A DNA stretch of 64,000 nt from Sphingomonas sp. PP-CE-3A-406 (GCF_003688625.1 NZ_RCWY01000002.1:682001-746000); one strand, 5' to 3'. Numbered from the stretch's first letter, positions 53,252-62,884 are shown. Numbers and translations: made by a program. Notes: generated from the sequence alone by a model not told the origin.

Positions 53252-55525
53252 TCAGGTGAGTTCGACGCCGTTTTCCACCGCCCACGCGGTCAGCGCGGCG
53301 CGCATGTCACGCGGCGGGTTGGCGAGCAGCGCTGTCATGACCGGCGCCAACGCCGACCGATCAAGCGACCGCGTCATCGCCTTGATCGGGCCGACCGCGG
53401 CCGGCGTGATCGACAGCCGCTCGATCCCGAGACCGATCAATGCCATCGCTTCCAGCGGCAACCCGCCCATCTCGCCGCAGACCGCAAGATCGACACCCGC
53501 TGCACGCACCGGCGCGACCAGCCGGGCGATGAAGCGCAGGATCGACGGGCTGAGCCAGTCGTAGCGCTCGGCGAGCTTGGGGTTCGCGCGATCGGCAGCG
53601 AACAGGAACTGCGTCAGGTCGTTGGTGCCGATCGACAGGAAATCGATGTTCGGCAGCAGGATGTCGAGCATCTCGGCGAGCGCCGGCACCTCGAGCATCG
53701 CACCGTAGCGGATCGCGAGCGGCATCTTTCGGCCGCGGCCCTCCAGCCAGTGACGTTGCGCCTCGAACAGCGCGCGCGCCTCGTCGAACTCCCACGGCTC
53801 GCTGACCATCGGGAACATCACGTTGAGCGTGCGACCGGCGGCGGCTTCCAGGAGCGCGCGGGCCTGCACCTTCATCAACCCGTCACGCTCCAGGCCGAGA
53901 CGCAGCGCGCGCCAGCCCATCGCCGGATTCTCCTCGTCCGCATCGTGCTTGTTGAGATACGGCAGCGCCTTATCGCCGCCGATATCGACGGTGCGGAAGA
54001 TCACCGGACGATCGCCCGCCGCGTCGAGAACTTCGCGGTAGAGCCGCTGCTGGCGCTCGCGCTGCGGCAGCGTCGCGGAGACGAGGAACTGGAACTCGGT
54101 GCGGAAAAGGCCGATGCCGTCGGCGCCGGTAATGTCGAGCGCGGCCACGTCGTCGCGCAGGCCTGCGTTGACCATCAGCGTCAGCCGGTGGCCGTCCTTG
54201 GTGATCGGGGGCACGTCGCGTAGCGCCGCGAACGCCGCCTTGCGCTTCTGGCGCATCGCGAGCCGCGCCTCGAACGCCTCCTCCATCGCCGCCGACGGCC
54301 GCGCGAAGACGTTGCTTTCCGCGCTGTCGAGCAACAGCATGTCGCCCTCTGCGACCAACCGCCGGATGTCGCGGACGCGGCCGAGCACGGGTACGCCCAT
54401 CGCGCGCGCGACGATCGTGACGTGCGCGGTGAGCGACCCTTCCTCGAGGATCACGCCTTTCAGTCGCCGCTTGTCGTATTCGAGCAATTCCGCCGGCCCT
54501 AGGTTGCGCGCGATCAGAATGGTGTCCTGGCGAAGGCCCATCTGCGCCGCGGTGCCCATCTGGCCCGAGACGATGCGGAGCAGCCGGTTCGACAGGTCCT
54601 CCAGATCGTGCATCCGGTCGGCGAGCAGCGGATCGTCGATCTGGCGCATGCGCTGGCGGGTGCGTTGCTGGACGCGTTCGATCGCCGCCTCTGCGGTCAG
54701 GCCGGAGTCGATCGCCTCGTTGATGCGCCGCGCCCAACCCTCGTCATAGGCGAACATCTTGTAGGTCTGGAGCACTTCGACATGCTCGCCGCCGACACCG
54801 AATTCGGCATCGCGCGTCATCCGGTCGATGCCTTCGCGCATCTTGTCGAACGCGGCGTAGACGCGGTGGCGCTCGGCGTCGGTATCCTCGGCGACGGTGT
54901 GCTCGATATGGATGCGCGGCTGGTGATAGACCGCGTAGCCCGCGCCCATGCCGTCGACGAGCTTCTGGCCGGGAATGCGCATCGCCGCGGTCGACTGCGG
55001 CCGGTCCGCGCCGCCGGCGGTGGTATCGATCAGCCCGGCGTTGGCGATCAGTTCGGACAGCACCATCGCGACCGTCTGCAACGCCTCGATCTCGACGTCC
55101 GCATATTTGCGACGGTCGGTGTGCTGGACGGCCAGCACACCCACCGAGCGCTCGCGGCGGATGATCGGCACGCCGGCAAAGCTGTGGAAGCGGTCCTCGC
55201 CGGTCTCGGGCTTGTAGGCGAAATCGGGGTGGCTGGCAGCTTCGTCGAGGTTGAGCACCTCGATGTCCTCGGCGATCGTCCCGACCAACCCCTCGCCCAT
55301 CGCCAGTTTGGTGACGTGAACCGCAGCCTGATCGAGGCCACGCGTCGCGAACAGTTCGAGCACGCCTTCGCGCAGGAGATAGATCGAGCACACCTCGCTA
55401 TCGATCGCGGTGGCGATGATGCCGACGACCGAATTGAGCTTGGCTTGCGCGGACGTGCGCGACGCCATCACGTCGTGAAGGCTGGTGAGGATTTCGCGGG
55501 CGGAGGCGGCGGCCGAAAGGGGCAT
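53252..55525 (-). CDS. ptsP: Phosphoenolpyruvate-protein phosphotransferase PtsP (EI-Ntr)
   Basis: First enzyme of the nitrogen-related phosphotransferase chain, passing phosphate from PEP to NPr. The 757-residue product starts with a GAF domain (about 15-165), as EI-Ntr enzymes do. The phosphorylated residue is His368 in GSLTAHVTIVARAMGVPVLG. The PEP-binding barrel holds GTNDLTQFLFAADR and Cys683 in VCGEMGGLPLEA. Its partners ptsO and ptsN are not in the window. Confidence 0.95.
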   Translation of the reverse strand: MPLSAAASAREILTSLHDVMASRTSAQAKLNSVVGIIATAIDSEVCSIYLLREGVLELFATRGLDQAAVHVTKLAMGEGLVGTIAEDIEVLNLDEAASHPDFAYKPETGEDRFHSFAGVPIIRRERSVGVLAVQHTDRRKYADVEIEALQTVAMVLSELIANAGLIDTTAGGADRPQSTAAMRIPGQKLVDGMGAGYAVYHQPRIHIEHTVAEDTDAERHRVYAAFDKMREGIDRMTRDAEFGVGGEHVEVLQTYKMFAYDEGWARRINEAIDSGLTAEAAIERVQQRTRQRMRQIDDPLLADRMHDLEDLSNRLLRIVSGQMGTAAQMGLRQDTILIARNLGPAELLEYDKRRLKGVILEEGSLTAHVTIVARAMGVPVLGRVRDIRRLVAEGDMLLLDSAESNVFARPSAAMEEAFEARLAMRQKRKAAFAALRDVPPITKDGHRLTLMVNAGLRDDVAALDITGADGIGLFRTEFQFLVSATLPQRERQQRLYREVLDAAGDRPVIFRTVDIGGDKALPYLNKHDADEENPAMGWRALRLGLERDGLMKVQARALLEAAAGRTLNVMFPMVSEPWEFDEARALFEAQRHWLEGRGRKMPLAIRYGAMLEVPALAEMLDILLPNIDFLSIGTNDLTQFLFAADRANPKLAERYDWLSPSILRFIARLVAPVRAAGVDLAVCGEMGGLPLEAMALIGLGIERLSITPAAVGPIKAMTRSLDRSALAPVMTALLANPPRDMRAALTAWAVENGVELT

Positions 55526-55637
55526 ACGGGTTGGCTATCAGATGAAGCGCTTGGGTGCCACGCAACAAAAGCAGTGTTGCGGCCAAGTTCGATCGATCTC
55601 TGGGTGTGGATTCTTACAAGTCCGTGAATTTCGATTT

Positions 55638-55748
55638 CTCCCCTCCCTTGAAGGGAGGAGTTGGGGGTGGGTCGGCCTGCTTGGGTCGTAGAGACCTGAA
55701 TATGCGGAAGGCGACCCACCCCCTGCCCTCCCTTCCAGGGAGGGGTGA
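55638..55748. repeat. Intergenic palindromic repeat, family C, copy 3
   Basis: CCCCTCCCTTGAAGGGAGGA and GGGGGTGGGTCGGCCTGC answered by GCGACCCACCCCCTGCCC and TTCCAGGGAGGGG. It lies between ruvB and ptsP on the minus strand, ending 4 bp before the ruvB stop. Confidence 0.86.
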
Positions 55749-55752
55749 GAAG

Positions 55753-56775
55753 TCAGGTGTCGAACAGGCCGTCCTGGCTGCCGGTTGGCGGGTTGAGGCC
55801 CAGGTGCTTCCAGCCGCCCGCGTTCAGGAACCGCCCGCGAGCGGTGCGCGCGATCAGGCCGAGCTGGATCAGATACGGCTCGATCACTTCCTCGATCGTG
55901 TCGCGCGGCTCGCTGAGCCCTGCGGCGAGAGTCTCCACGCCGACCGGGCCACCGCGATAGATGTCGGCGATCATCATCAGATAACGCCGATCCATTGCGT
56001 CGAGACCCAGCGAATCGACCTCCAGCCGGTTCAGCGCCGCATCCGCCGCCCTCGCGTCGACCGTCTCATGCCCAGCGACATTGGCGAAATCGCGCACCCT
56101 TCGCAGCAATCGCCCGGCGATGCGCGGCGTACCGCGGGCCCGGCGCGCGATTTCCATCGCGCCGTCCTTGGCGATGCCTAGACCGAGGAGCCCGGCAGCG
56201 CGCGTGACGACGCGCTCGAGTTCCTCGACGGTGTAGAATTGCAGTCGCACCGGAATCCCGAAGCGATCCCTCAACGGCGTCGTCAGCAGGCCCTGCCGCG
56301 TAGTCGCGCCAATCAGCGTGAACCGCGGCAGGTCGATGCGAACTGATCTCGCGCTCGGCCCCTCGCCGATCATCAGATCGAGCGCGCGGTCCTCCATCGC
56401 CGGATACAGCACCTCCTCGACCGCGGGCTGCAACCGGTGGATCTCGTCGATGAACAGCACGTCGCCATCCTCGAGATTGGTCAGCAGCGCGGCGAGATCG
56501 CCCGACTTGGCGATGACCGGCCCCGAAGTGGCGCGGAACCCCACCCCCATCTCGCGCGCGACGATCTGCGCGAGCGTCGTCTTGCCGAGCCCCGGCGGGC
56601 CGAAGAACAGCACGTGATCGAGCGCATCGCCGCGCGATTTCGCCGCCTGGATGAAGATGCGCAGATTCTCGCGCGCGGCCTTCTGCCCGACGAATTCGTC
56701 GAGCGTTTTAGGGCGCAGCGCAGCGTCTATGTCTTCGGGGCGCTTGGCGGCGGTCAGGATGCGGTCGTCTGTCAC
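55753..56775 (-). CDS. ruvB: Holliday junction DNA helicase RuvB
   Basis: AAA+ motor of branch migration, 340 residues. Walker A is GPPGLGKT at 59-66, Walker [10 protein letters not shown] near 109, sensor [17 protein letters not shown], and the C-terminal winged helix ends [14 protein letters not shown]. The gene begins with GTG, whose last bases form the stop of parE (GTGA at 56775-56772). RuvB synthesis therefore should depend on translation of the toxin gene, which is unusual since ruvA normally lies directly upstream. Confidence 0.96.
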   Translation of the reverse strand: MTDDRILTAAKRPEDIDAALRPKTLDEFVGQKAARENLRIFIQAAKSRGDALDHVLFFGPPGLGKTTLAQIVAREMGVGFRATSGPVIAKSGDLAALLTNLEDGDVLFIDEIHRLQPAVEEVLYPAMEDRALDLMIGEGPSARSVRIDLPRFTLIGATTRQGLLTTPLRDRFGIPVRLQFYTVEELERVVTRAAGLLGLGIAKDGAMEIARRARGTPRIAGRLLRRVRDFANVAGHETVDARAADAALNRLEVDSLGLDAMDRRYLMMIADIYRGGPVGVETLAAGLSEPRDTIEEVIEPYLIQLGLIARTARGRFLNAGGWKHLGLNPPTGSQDGLFDT

Positions 56776-57074
56776 TGATCTTTCCGGAACGTACGCGGCA
56801 CGTCGCGCGCCTGGTGAATGATGCGATCGATCGACACCTTGTCGTCCTCGACCCGGTATAGAATGCGATGCGGCCGGAGCGAGAGACTGCGGACCGGCTG
56901 TGTGAACTCGAACCGTCGCTGACCGGCAAGCGGATTTCGCCGCAATAGCCCGAACAGCCGCTCCAACCCGAGCATGTGCGCGTCCGACGCCGCAGCGCCG
57001 AAATCCCGAATACCGTCTGCCCTGATCTGCCGGAGATCGCGTAACGCCGCGACGCTAAGGCGGAGCTCAACCAC
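56772..57074 (-). CDS. parE: ParE/RelE-superfamily toxin
   Basis: Probable toxin of 100 residues. After a GTG start the product begins [17 protein letters not shown], and it ends with the ParE pattern [20 protein letters not shown] followed by HQARD. ParE proteins poison DNA gyrase and cause double-strand breaks; RelE-like mRNA cleavage is the alternative. The start lies 8 nt inside the antitoxin gene, and the stop overlaps the ruvB start. A slightly longer reading from 57110 is possible but overlaps parD more. Confidence 0.87.
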   Translation of the reverse strand: MVELRLSVAALRDLRQIRADGIRDFGAAASDAHMLGLERLFGLLRRNPLAGQRRFEFTQPVRSLSLRPHRILYRVEDDKVSIDRIIHQARDVPRTFRKDQ

Positions 57075-57318
57075 GTGGTTCGGCAATCTCCGCCATGATC
57101 GCCCGCACATGATCTTCGGGTTCGCCGTCCACCACGCCAGACGCGATCCCCTCGTCGATCAGCGCCTGGACACGACCAACGCCGGCTTCATAATTCTGCC
57201 GGTCCCGCTGCACGAGGTCCCGCAAAAAGTCCGACGGATCGACGTACCCCTCTGCCGATGCGCGCGTGTCCAGATAGTCGTGAAGATCGGCCGGCAAGGA
57301 CACGTTGAGCTGAGCCAT
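57067..57318 (-). CDS. parD: ParD-like antitoxin
   Basis: The 83-residue ribbon-helix-helix protein begins MAQLNVSLPADLHDYLDTRA, and GYVDPSDFLRDLVQRDRQN follows as the second helix. The C-terminal half is acidic and would wrap the toxin. Such antitoxins normally repress their own promoter. It stands 49 nt after ruvA and overlaps parE by 8 nt in the usual antitoxin-first order. Confidence 0.88.
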   Translation of the reverse strand: MAQLNVSLPADLHDYLDTRASAEGYVDPSDFLRDLVQRDRQNYEAGVGRVQALIDEGIASGVVDGEPEDHVRAIMAEIAEPRG

Positions 57319-57367
57319 GTTCCCGATATAGTCCTGTTTCGCCGAACCGTCCAGCAGACCGGGAATG

Positions 57368-57964
57368 CTACCGCGACGCCTTGCGCAGCGCCAGTCGGAC
57401 CAACGCGTCGAGCGTGGCGTCGGCGCCCAGTTCCTCTTCCGCCGCGGCGACTGCGCTGGAGGCTTCGGCGGGGCGGAAGCCGAGGTTGAGCAGTGCCGAC
57501 ACCGCATCCGCGCCAGCGCCGACGACAGGCGCCGCGGTGGTGCCGCCTGGCCCAAGCACGATACCGCCCGTCTTGTCCTTCAATTCCATGACGATGCGCT
57601 GCGCGAGTTTGGGCCCGACACCGTTGGCGCGCGCGACCATCGCCTTGTCGCCGCTGGCGATCGCGCGCGACAGATCATTGGGTTCGAGCGCGGATAGAAT
57701 CGCCAGCGCGACGCGTGCGCCGACGCCCTGGACGCCGGTCAGCAGCCGGAACCAGTCGCGTTCGGACCCGCTCGAAAACCCGACGAGGCGGATCGAATCT
57801 TCCGACACGAGCATCTCGGTGAAGACGGTCGCCGCCTCGCCGATCGGGCCGAGCGTCGACAATGTCCGCGCTGAGGCGCCGACCAGATAACCGACGCCGC
57901 CGACATCGATCACCGCATGATCGATACCGGTCGAGTCCAGACGTCCTTTGAGATGCGCGATCAT
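57368..57964 (-). CDS. ruvA: Holliday junction DNA helicase RuvA
   Basis: Tetrameric Holliday-junction binder of 198 residues. Domain I is the OB fold ([20 protein letters not shown]), domain II holds the HhH motifs ([19 protein letters not shown] and [16 protein letters not shown]), and domain III (last 50 residues) contacts RuvB ([16 protein letters not shown]). The gap to ruvB is 592 nt because of the parDE insertion. Confidence 0.96.
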   Translation of the reverse strand: MIAHLKGRLDSTGIDHAVIDVGGVGYLVGASARTLSTLGPIGEAATVFTEMLVSEDSIRLVGFSSGSERDWFRLLTGVQGVGARVALAILSALEPNDLSRAIASGDKAMVARANGVGPKLAQRIVMELKDKTGGIVLGPGGTTAAPVVGAGADAVSALLNLGFRPAEASSAVAAAEEELGADATLDALVRLALRKASR

Positions 57965-58039
57965 GATCGATGGCGGTAGAACAATGCCGCGGTCGCGTCA
58001 TCCCGGCAAAACGCGACCGTCCTGACCGGTTCGATCGCC

Positions 58040-59032
58040 TCACCCTCGCAATTGGCTCGCCGCGGGTTCGCTGGCCTGGGAACGCGATGCCGTGGACGGC
58101 GCGGGCTTGTGCACACCGTGGAGCGCCTGGGTGGGCGCGCCGATGACCGCAGCGCGTGCACGCAGGCTCGCCTTCAGGAACACCGTCTCCGATGCGACGA
58201 ACCGCCGCGGCGTCGTGCCGAGAAAGGTGCCGGCATCGCGCAAGAAGTGCGAGGCATCGAAATAGCTGCTGTCGATCTTCGAATAATCGTTCAGCCCCGC
58301 ATCGGTGATCAACCGGATGAACGACCGCAGGAACCGCGCGCGCCGCAGCAGCAGCTTCGGCGGCATGCCGAAATAGCGCGTCGCCATCCGCCTGAGTTCG
58401 TGCGTCGGGATATCGAGCCGGTCGGCGACATCCTTCATCTCGATCACGCCGTCGGTCACGGTCAGCGCACCGAACGCGCGGATCAGGTCTTCGCGCGGAT
58501 GCGGTCGCCGGAACAGCGAGGGAAGGATGGAATCGAGCAGCGGCTTGATCTTGGCGTCGTCGTCCAGCAGGTCCAGGCCGTCGGCCAATCTGGTCGATAT
58601 GGCGGGCCCCGCCACGCCGGCGAGCGGTACGACGCGGTTATGGAAATCGCCCGCCGAGCGCACCGTCATCCGTGCCCATCCGAGCGCGCTCAAGCCGATA
58701 CCGACGGCGATGCCACCGTGCGTCTCGGTGCGGAACGCCCTGCTGGTCGGACCATAGAGGCTCGCGCGATCGAGCGGGCCGAAGCGGTGGTTGCCGATCG
58801 ACACGTCGAGAGGACCAGCGTCGACGAGCACGGAGATCATCGCCGGTGCAGGCAGATACCAGTTGATCATCGGCGCGCGGTCGACATTGGTATAGATCGC
58901 GTAGCCGGTCACGAACTCCGCCAGCGCCGGATCGGGAAGGTCGTAGCGCATCCGCATGCCGGGTGGCATCGCAAAGGCCTCGATGGGCACGGCCGGGCTG
59001 TTGGTGCCCCCGCGCACGTGATCTACGAGCAT
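58040..59032 (-). CDS. AraC family transcriptional regulator
   Basis: The 330-residue product has a C-terminal AraC-type double HTH at about 205-305 (MKDVADRLDIPTHELRRMAT, then FYDASHFLRDAGTFLGTTPRRF in outline with a Ser-Tyr-Phe variant). The N-terminal half resembles the AraC-like ligand domains of unknown specificity ([20 protein letters not shown]). The ATG at 59032 has AGGGGGA closely upstream; 59035 and 59056 are alternatives. It sits between ruvC and ruvA on the same strand. Targets are unknown. Confidence 0.85.
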   Translation of the reverse strand: MLVDHVRGGTNSPAVPIEAFAMPPGMRMRYDLPDPALAEFVTGYAIYTNVDRAPMINWYLPAPAMISVLVDAGPLDVSIGNHRFGPLDRASLYGPTSRAFRTETHGGIAVGIGLSALGWARMTVRSAGDFHNRVVPLAGVAGPAISTRLADGLDLLDDDAKIKPLLDSILPSLFRRPHPREDLIRAFGALTVTDGVIEMKDVADRLDIPTHELRRMATRYFGMPPKLLLRRARFLRSFIRLITDAGLNDYSKIDSSYFDASHFLRDAGTFLGTTPRRFVASETVFLKASLRARAAVIGAPTQALHGVHKPAPSTASRSQASEPAASQLRG

Positions 59033-59280
59033 CATTCCCCCTGAACGGCGTAGCAAAGTTTCTTTTCGGCACCGAAAACCACGGCGATTGAACCGCGGCG
59101 GCCGAACCCCGCACGATCCTTAGCCCATCGTTACGCGGCAGTGCGAGCTTTATTCAAGTTAAACCGGGCGGGCTACTTTGGCGACGATCCATACAACACG
59201 CGCTGCCCCGCAAGGCAGCGGCCCGGTCGAAGGGAATTGAACGCGGATCCGCGCTGCCATCTCGGGTAGGAACGGGCAGG

Positions 59281-59787
59281 TCAGATGCCGAAGCCGCTCC
59301 GTCGCGACATCGCCGCCGCGCTCGCCACATGATGCGCGTGCGTGATCGCTACTGCCAGCGCGTCGGCGGCGTCGGGTCCGGCGAGTTTCGCGCCCGGCAG
59401 CAGCACCGCCATCATCGCCTGGATCTGTTTCTTGTCCGCGCCGCCGGTGCCGACGACGCCTTTCTTGACGGTCGAGGGATGGTATTCGCCGATATGCAGC
59501 CCTGCGCCGGCCGCAGCGAGCAGCACGACGCCGCGCGCCTGGCCGAGTTTCAGCGTCGACTGCGCGTTGGTGTTGCCGAGCACCTCCTCGACCGCCGCGC
59601 CGTCGGGGCGTTCGGTGCGGATGACGTCGATCAGCGCATTGTACAGCGCGGTGAGGCGGCGGGGGAGCCCCATCGACGGATCGGTCTTGATCTGGCCGTT
59701 GGCAATATGGCTAAGGCGGTTGCCATCGGCGCGGATGACGCCCCAGCCGGTAGTGCCGAGGCCGGGGTCTAGTCCTAGAATGATCAT
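59281..59787 (-). CDS. ruvC: Crossover junction endodeoxyribonuclease RuvC
   Basis: Holliday-junction resolvase of 168 residues. Catalytic acids are in [15 protein letters not shown] (Asp7), [10 protein letters not shown], and [17 protein letters not shown] near the end. The ATG at 59787 begins the conserved MIILGLDPG. The frame stays open for 189 nt upstream, but that part is the intergenic family F repeat and should not be annotated as protein. Confidence 0.95.
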   Translation of the reverse strand: MIILGLDPGLGTTGWGVIRADGNRLSHIANGQIKTDPSMGLPRRLTALYNALIDVIRTERPDGAAVEEVLGNTNAQSTLKLGQARGVVLLAAAGAGLHIGEYHPSTVKKGVVGTGGADKKQIQAMMAVLLPGAKLAGPDAADALAVAITHAHHVASAAAMSRRSGFGI

Positions 59788-59805
59788 GCGTAGGTAGAAG
59801 GAGAA

Positions 59806-59979
59806 GGTTGGTTCGCGCGGAGACGCGGAGACGCGGAGAGGGTGCGTTCTTGGCGATCGTCGCGCGTCAGCGGGACTTTCAGTTCTCCGGGCCGGCCGAA
59901 AAATGTGAGGCCGCTGGCGCGGAGGACGTCGCCGCGAAGCACAACTCTCCGCGCCTCCGCGCCTCTGCGCGAACAAACC
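59806..59979. repeat. Long inverted repeat, family F, between yebC and ruvC
   Basis: The left arm GGTTGGTTCGCGCGGAGACG continues with two more CGGAGACG-like units; the right arm ends CCTCTGCGCGAACAAACC. Arms are about 33 nt, around a centre of about 105 nt. The left arm contains GCGGAGAC in tandem three times. Confidence 0.78.
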
Positions 59980-59988
59980 TTCTTCATC

Positions 59989-60732
59989 TCAACCCAGCGA
60001 CTCCATGATCTCGTCGGAGATCTCGTAATTGCCCCACACCGTCTGCACGTCGTCGTCGTCGTCGAGCGCGTCAATCAGCTTGAACAACGTCGCCGCATCG
60101 TCCGCACCGACTGCGACCATCACCTGCGGGCGCCAGGCGAGCTTTGCGCCCTCGGCCTCGCCGAGCTTGGCTTCCAGAGCCTTGGCCACTTCGTGCAGGT
60201 CGCCCTGCGCGGTCCAGACCTCATGGCCGTCCTCGCTCGACGTGACGTCCTCGGCGCCTGCTTCGAGCGCAGCTTCGAACACCGTGTCGGCATCGCCCGC
60301 GCTCGCCGGATACGAGATCAGCCCGACGCGGTCGAACGCGTGGCTGACAGAACCGCCCGCGCCCAGATTGCCGCCGTTCTTGCCGACCGCGACGCGCACG
60401 TTGGTCGCGGTACGGTTGCGGTTGTCGGTCAGCGCCTCGATGATCAGCGACACGCCGCCGGGGCCGAACCCCTCGTAGCGGATTTCCTCGTAATTCTCGG
60501 CATCGCCGCGGCTCGCCTTGTCGATCGAGCGCTGGATGTTCTCCTTGGGCAGCGACGCCGCCTTGGCTGCGTTGACCGCCGCGCGCAGGCGCGGGTTCAT
60601 GTCGACGTCGGGCAGGCCCATCTTGGCCGCGACCGTGATTTCCCGGCTGAGCTTGCTGAACGCCGACGAGCGCTTCTTGTCCTGCGCGCCCTTGCGGTAC
60701 ATGATATTCTTGTATTTGGAATGGCCTGCCAT
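59989..60732 (-). CDS. yebC: YebC/PmpR family protein
   Basis: The 247-residue product has the full-length YebC plan: N-terminal [20 protein letters not shown], then [20 protein letters not shown]. Described as a transcription regulator in several bacteria, and more recently linked to translation of proline-rich stretches. It is upstream of ruvC, as often found, and one source of recombination-locus co-expression. Confidence 0.95.
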   Translation of the reverse strand: MAGHSKYKNIMYRKGAQDKKRSSAFSKLSREITVAAKMGLPDVDMNPRLRAAVNAAKAASLPKENIQRSIDKASRGDAENYEEIRYEGFGPGGVSLIIEALTDNRNRTATNVRVAVGKNGGNLGAGGSVSHAFDRVGLISYPASAGDADTVFEAALEAGAEDVTSSEDGHEVWTAQGDLHEVAKALEAKLGEAEGAKLAWRPQVMVAVGADDAATLFKLIDALDDDDDVQTVWGNYEISDEIMESLG

Positions 60733-60762
60733 CGGTGCCTCTAATAGCCTGATGCGGTGGCT

Positions 60763-61308
60763 TTAGGACGGTGAGGCCGTTTTCGCCAGAGCGTCGATCT
60801 TCTGCTCGATCGCATCGAGGCGCGCGAGCACCAGGTGATCGATCTTGTGGTGGACGCGCAGGATATCGAGTTCGGCGCGCAGATTGGTCTCGTAGTCGAG
60901 ACTGGCCGCGAGGCGGTCCTTTGCCGATTGCCGGTTCTGGCTCATCATGATCACCGGCGCCTGGATCGCCGCGACCGTCGACAGCAGCAGGTTGAGGAAG
61001 ATGTAGGGATACGGATCGAACGCGCGCCCGAAATGCGCCAGGATGTCCGAATTCAGCAGCATCCAGCCGATCAGCACCGCGCTGAAGGCGATAATGAACC
61101 CCCACGACCCGCCGATCGCCGCGACCCGGTCCGACAGTCGCTCGCCAAACGTCGATCGCTCGTCGGAGACGTCGGCGGCGTCGCGGCTGACCGTTGTGCC
61201 CGCCTCGATTCCGGCGAGGACGCGGCGCTCCTCGTCGTCAAGATCGCCCGGCGCCTTGCCAAGCAGTCGCTGCGAGAGATCGGCGAGCAGGGATTGTTTC
61301 GTAGCCAT
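60763..61308 (-). CDS. DUF1003 membrane protein
   Basis: The 181-residue product has two predicted helices at about 65-85 and 97-118 (SWGFIIAFSAVLIGWMLLN and YIFLNLLLSTVAAIQAPVIMM), followed by the DUF1003 signature SQNRQSAKDRLAASLDYETN. The soluble N- and C-terminal parts are charged. Function is unknown. Confidence 0.88.
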   Translation of the reverse strand: MATKQSLLADLSQRLLGKAPGDLDDEERRVLAGIEAGTTVSRDAADVSDERSTFGERLSDRVAAIGGSWGFIIAFSAVLIGWMLLNSDILAHFGRAFDPYPYIFLNLLLSTVAAIQAPVIMMSQNRQSAKDRLAASLDYETNLRAELDILRVHHKIDHLVLARLDAIEQKIDALAKTASPS

Positions 61309-61420
61309 GAGTCGCGCCCTAGCCGGGATTGCAGATTATGCCAGCGCGCAAAGCCCCGCTTGCGACGCAAGCCACAAAGACTCCTTGCTCCCACACGCCC
61401 GCACCTGCCAAACGCGCGGC

Positions 61421-62884
61421 ATGACGGTTAGCGTGAATATGGGCACCGACGGCAATGGTACTGCCGTCGGCGTCGACCTGGAGGAACTACTCGCCACCCG
61501 CCTGTTGGTGCAGGGCAATTCGGGCTCGGGGAAATCGCATCTGCTGCGCCGGCTGCTCGAGCGATCGGCGGGGCATGTCCAGCAGATCGTGATCGATCCG
61601 GAAGGTGACTTCGTGACGCTCGCCGGGCCGCATGGTCACGTCGTGATCGAGGCAGGCGACTATAGCGAACGCGAGATCGCGCGGATCGCGACGCGGTTGC
61701 GCGAACACCGGACGTCCGCGGTGCTCAGCCTCGAAGGGCTCGAGGTCGAGGGCCAGATGCGGTGCGCGGCGTCGTTCTTGTCGGCCCTGTTCGATGCACC
61801 GCGCGAGCATTGGTATCCGGTGCTGGTGGTGGTCGACGAAGCGCAGATGTTCGCGCCCGTTACCGGTGGCGAAGTGTCGGAAGAGGTGCGTCGTGCGTCG
61901 CTGGCGGCGATGACCAACCTGATGTGCCGCGGGCGCAAACGCGGTCTCGCCGGCGTGATTGCGACGCAGCGTCTCGCAAAACTGGCGAAGAACGTCGCTG
62001 CGGAAGCGTCGAACTTCCTGATGGGCCGCACCTTCCTCGACATCGACATGGCGCGTGCAGCGGATCTGCTCGGCATGGAGCGGCGCCAGGCCGAAGCGAT
62101 TCGCGATCTCCAGCGCGGCACGTTCATGGCGCTCGGGCCGGCCGTGTCGCGGCGGCCGATCACCGTGAAGATCGGCGACGTCGCCACCTCCGCGCGGAGT
62201 GGCAGCCCGAAGCTCACCCCCCTCCCCAGCGCCGCGCCGATGGACCTTCAGGATCTGTTGTCCGAGCCGGTGGTCGACGCGCCCGAACTCGGCCTGATGT
62301 TCGATTCGCGCCCGCGTCGCGTGCCGGCAGAGGAACTGCTCGACGGCATCGCCCGCCCGCCCGAGCCTCGCACCGCCGCACCGCCGCCGCCCGAGAAGAC
62401 CGACGACGAGGTCGAGGCGGTCTACGCCGACGTGTTCCGCGCGATCGTCGAGGATCCGGAATCGACGCTGCGCCCGCCATCTGTGCTGTTCCAAGACTTC
62501 CAGGTGCGGTGCCGGATGGGCGGTCTCGCCAAGCCGCCGCTCGACCTGCCAGGTTTCGTGCGGCGGCTGAGTTGCGCACGCGCCGGCATCTTCGACATGA
62601 CCGACGAGGCTTGGACCGCCGCGCTCGACGTGGCGAGCGGGCTGCCCGACGACATGCTCGGCGCGTTCCTGCTGGTCGCGCGTGCGGCGCGCGAAGGCGA
62701 ACCATGCCCTTCGGACGCGCGGATCGCAGCCACGTACGGCACGAGTTCGATCGGCCGGGTGAAGCGGCTGATCGGCTATATCGAAAGCCGCGAGTTGATC
62801 GTGTGCCGCACCGATCTGGCCGGCAAGCGTTCGATCACGATCCCGGGGCTAGGCTGGACGACGCTGCCGGCGGAAGCAGCCTAG
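61421..62884 (+). CDS. HerA/DUF87-like ATPase
   Basis: P-loop ATPase of the FtsK-HerA superfamily, 487 residues. Walker A is QGNSGSGKSH at 31-40, Walker B VLVVVDEAQMF near 139-149, and the R-rich NLMCRGRKRGLAGVIATQRL segment is typical of HerA-like DNA translocases. Residues from about 270 are not a known motor part; the last 100 look helical with a winged-helix-like end (SDARIAATYGTSSIGRVKRL). No NurA or other nuclease is beside it. The start at 61421 begins MTVSVNMGTDG; 61439 is an alternative. The role is unassigned. Confidence 0.82.
   Translation: MTVSVNMGTDGNGTAVGVDLEELLATRLLVQGNSGSGKSHLLRRLLERSAGHVQQIVIDPEGDFVTLAGPHGHVVIEAGDYSEREIARIATRLREHRTSAVLSLEGLEVEGQMRCAASFLSALFDAPREHWYPVLVVVDEAQMFAPVTGGEVSEEVRRASLAAMTNLMCRGRKRGLAGVIATQRLAKLAKNVAAEASNFLMGRTFLDIDMARAADLLGMERRQAEAIRDLQRGTFMALGPAVSRRPITVKIGDVATSARSGSPKLTPLPSAAPMDLQDLLSEPVVDAPELGLMFDSRPRRVPAEELLDGIARPPEPRTAAPPPPEKTDDEVEAVYADVFRAIVEDPESTLRPPSVLFQDFQVRCRMGGLAKPPLDLPGFVRRLSCARAGIFDMTDEAWTAALDVASGLPDDMLGAFLLVARAAREGEPCPSDARIAATYGTSSIGRVKRLIGYIESRELIVCRTDLAGKRSITIPGLGWTTLPAEAA

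Noticed and set aside
57319..57555. Longer ParD starting at 57555
   Set aside because: It would read through ruvA in another frame; the ribbon-helix-helix domain begins at 57318.
59788..59976. N-terminal extension of RuvC by 63 codons
   Set aside because: The extra sequence is the family F inverted repeat; the conserved protein begins at 59787.
61421..62884. HerA-like ATPase as part of a defence system
   Set aside because: No SIR2, DUF4297, NurA or other effector gene is beside it, and the surroundings are ordinary chromosomal genes.
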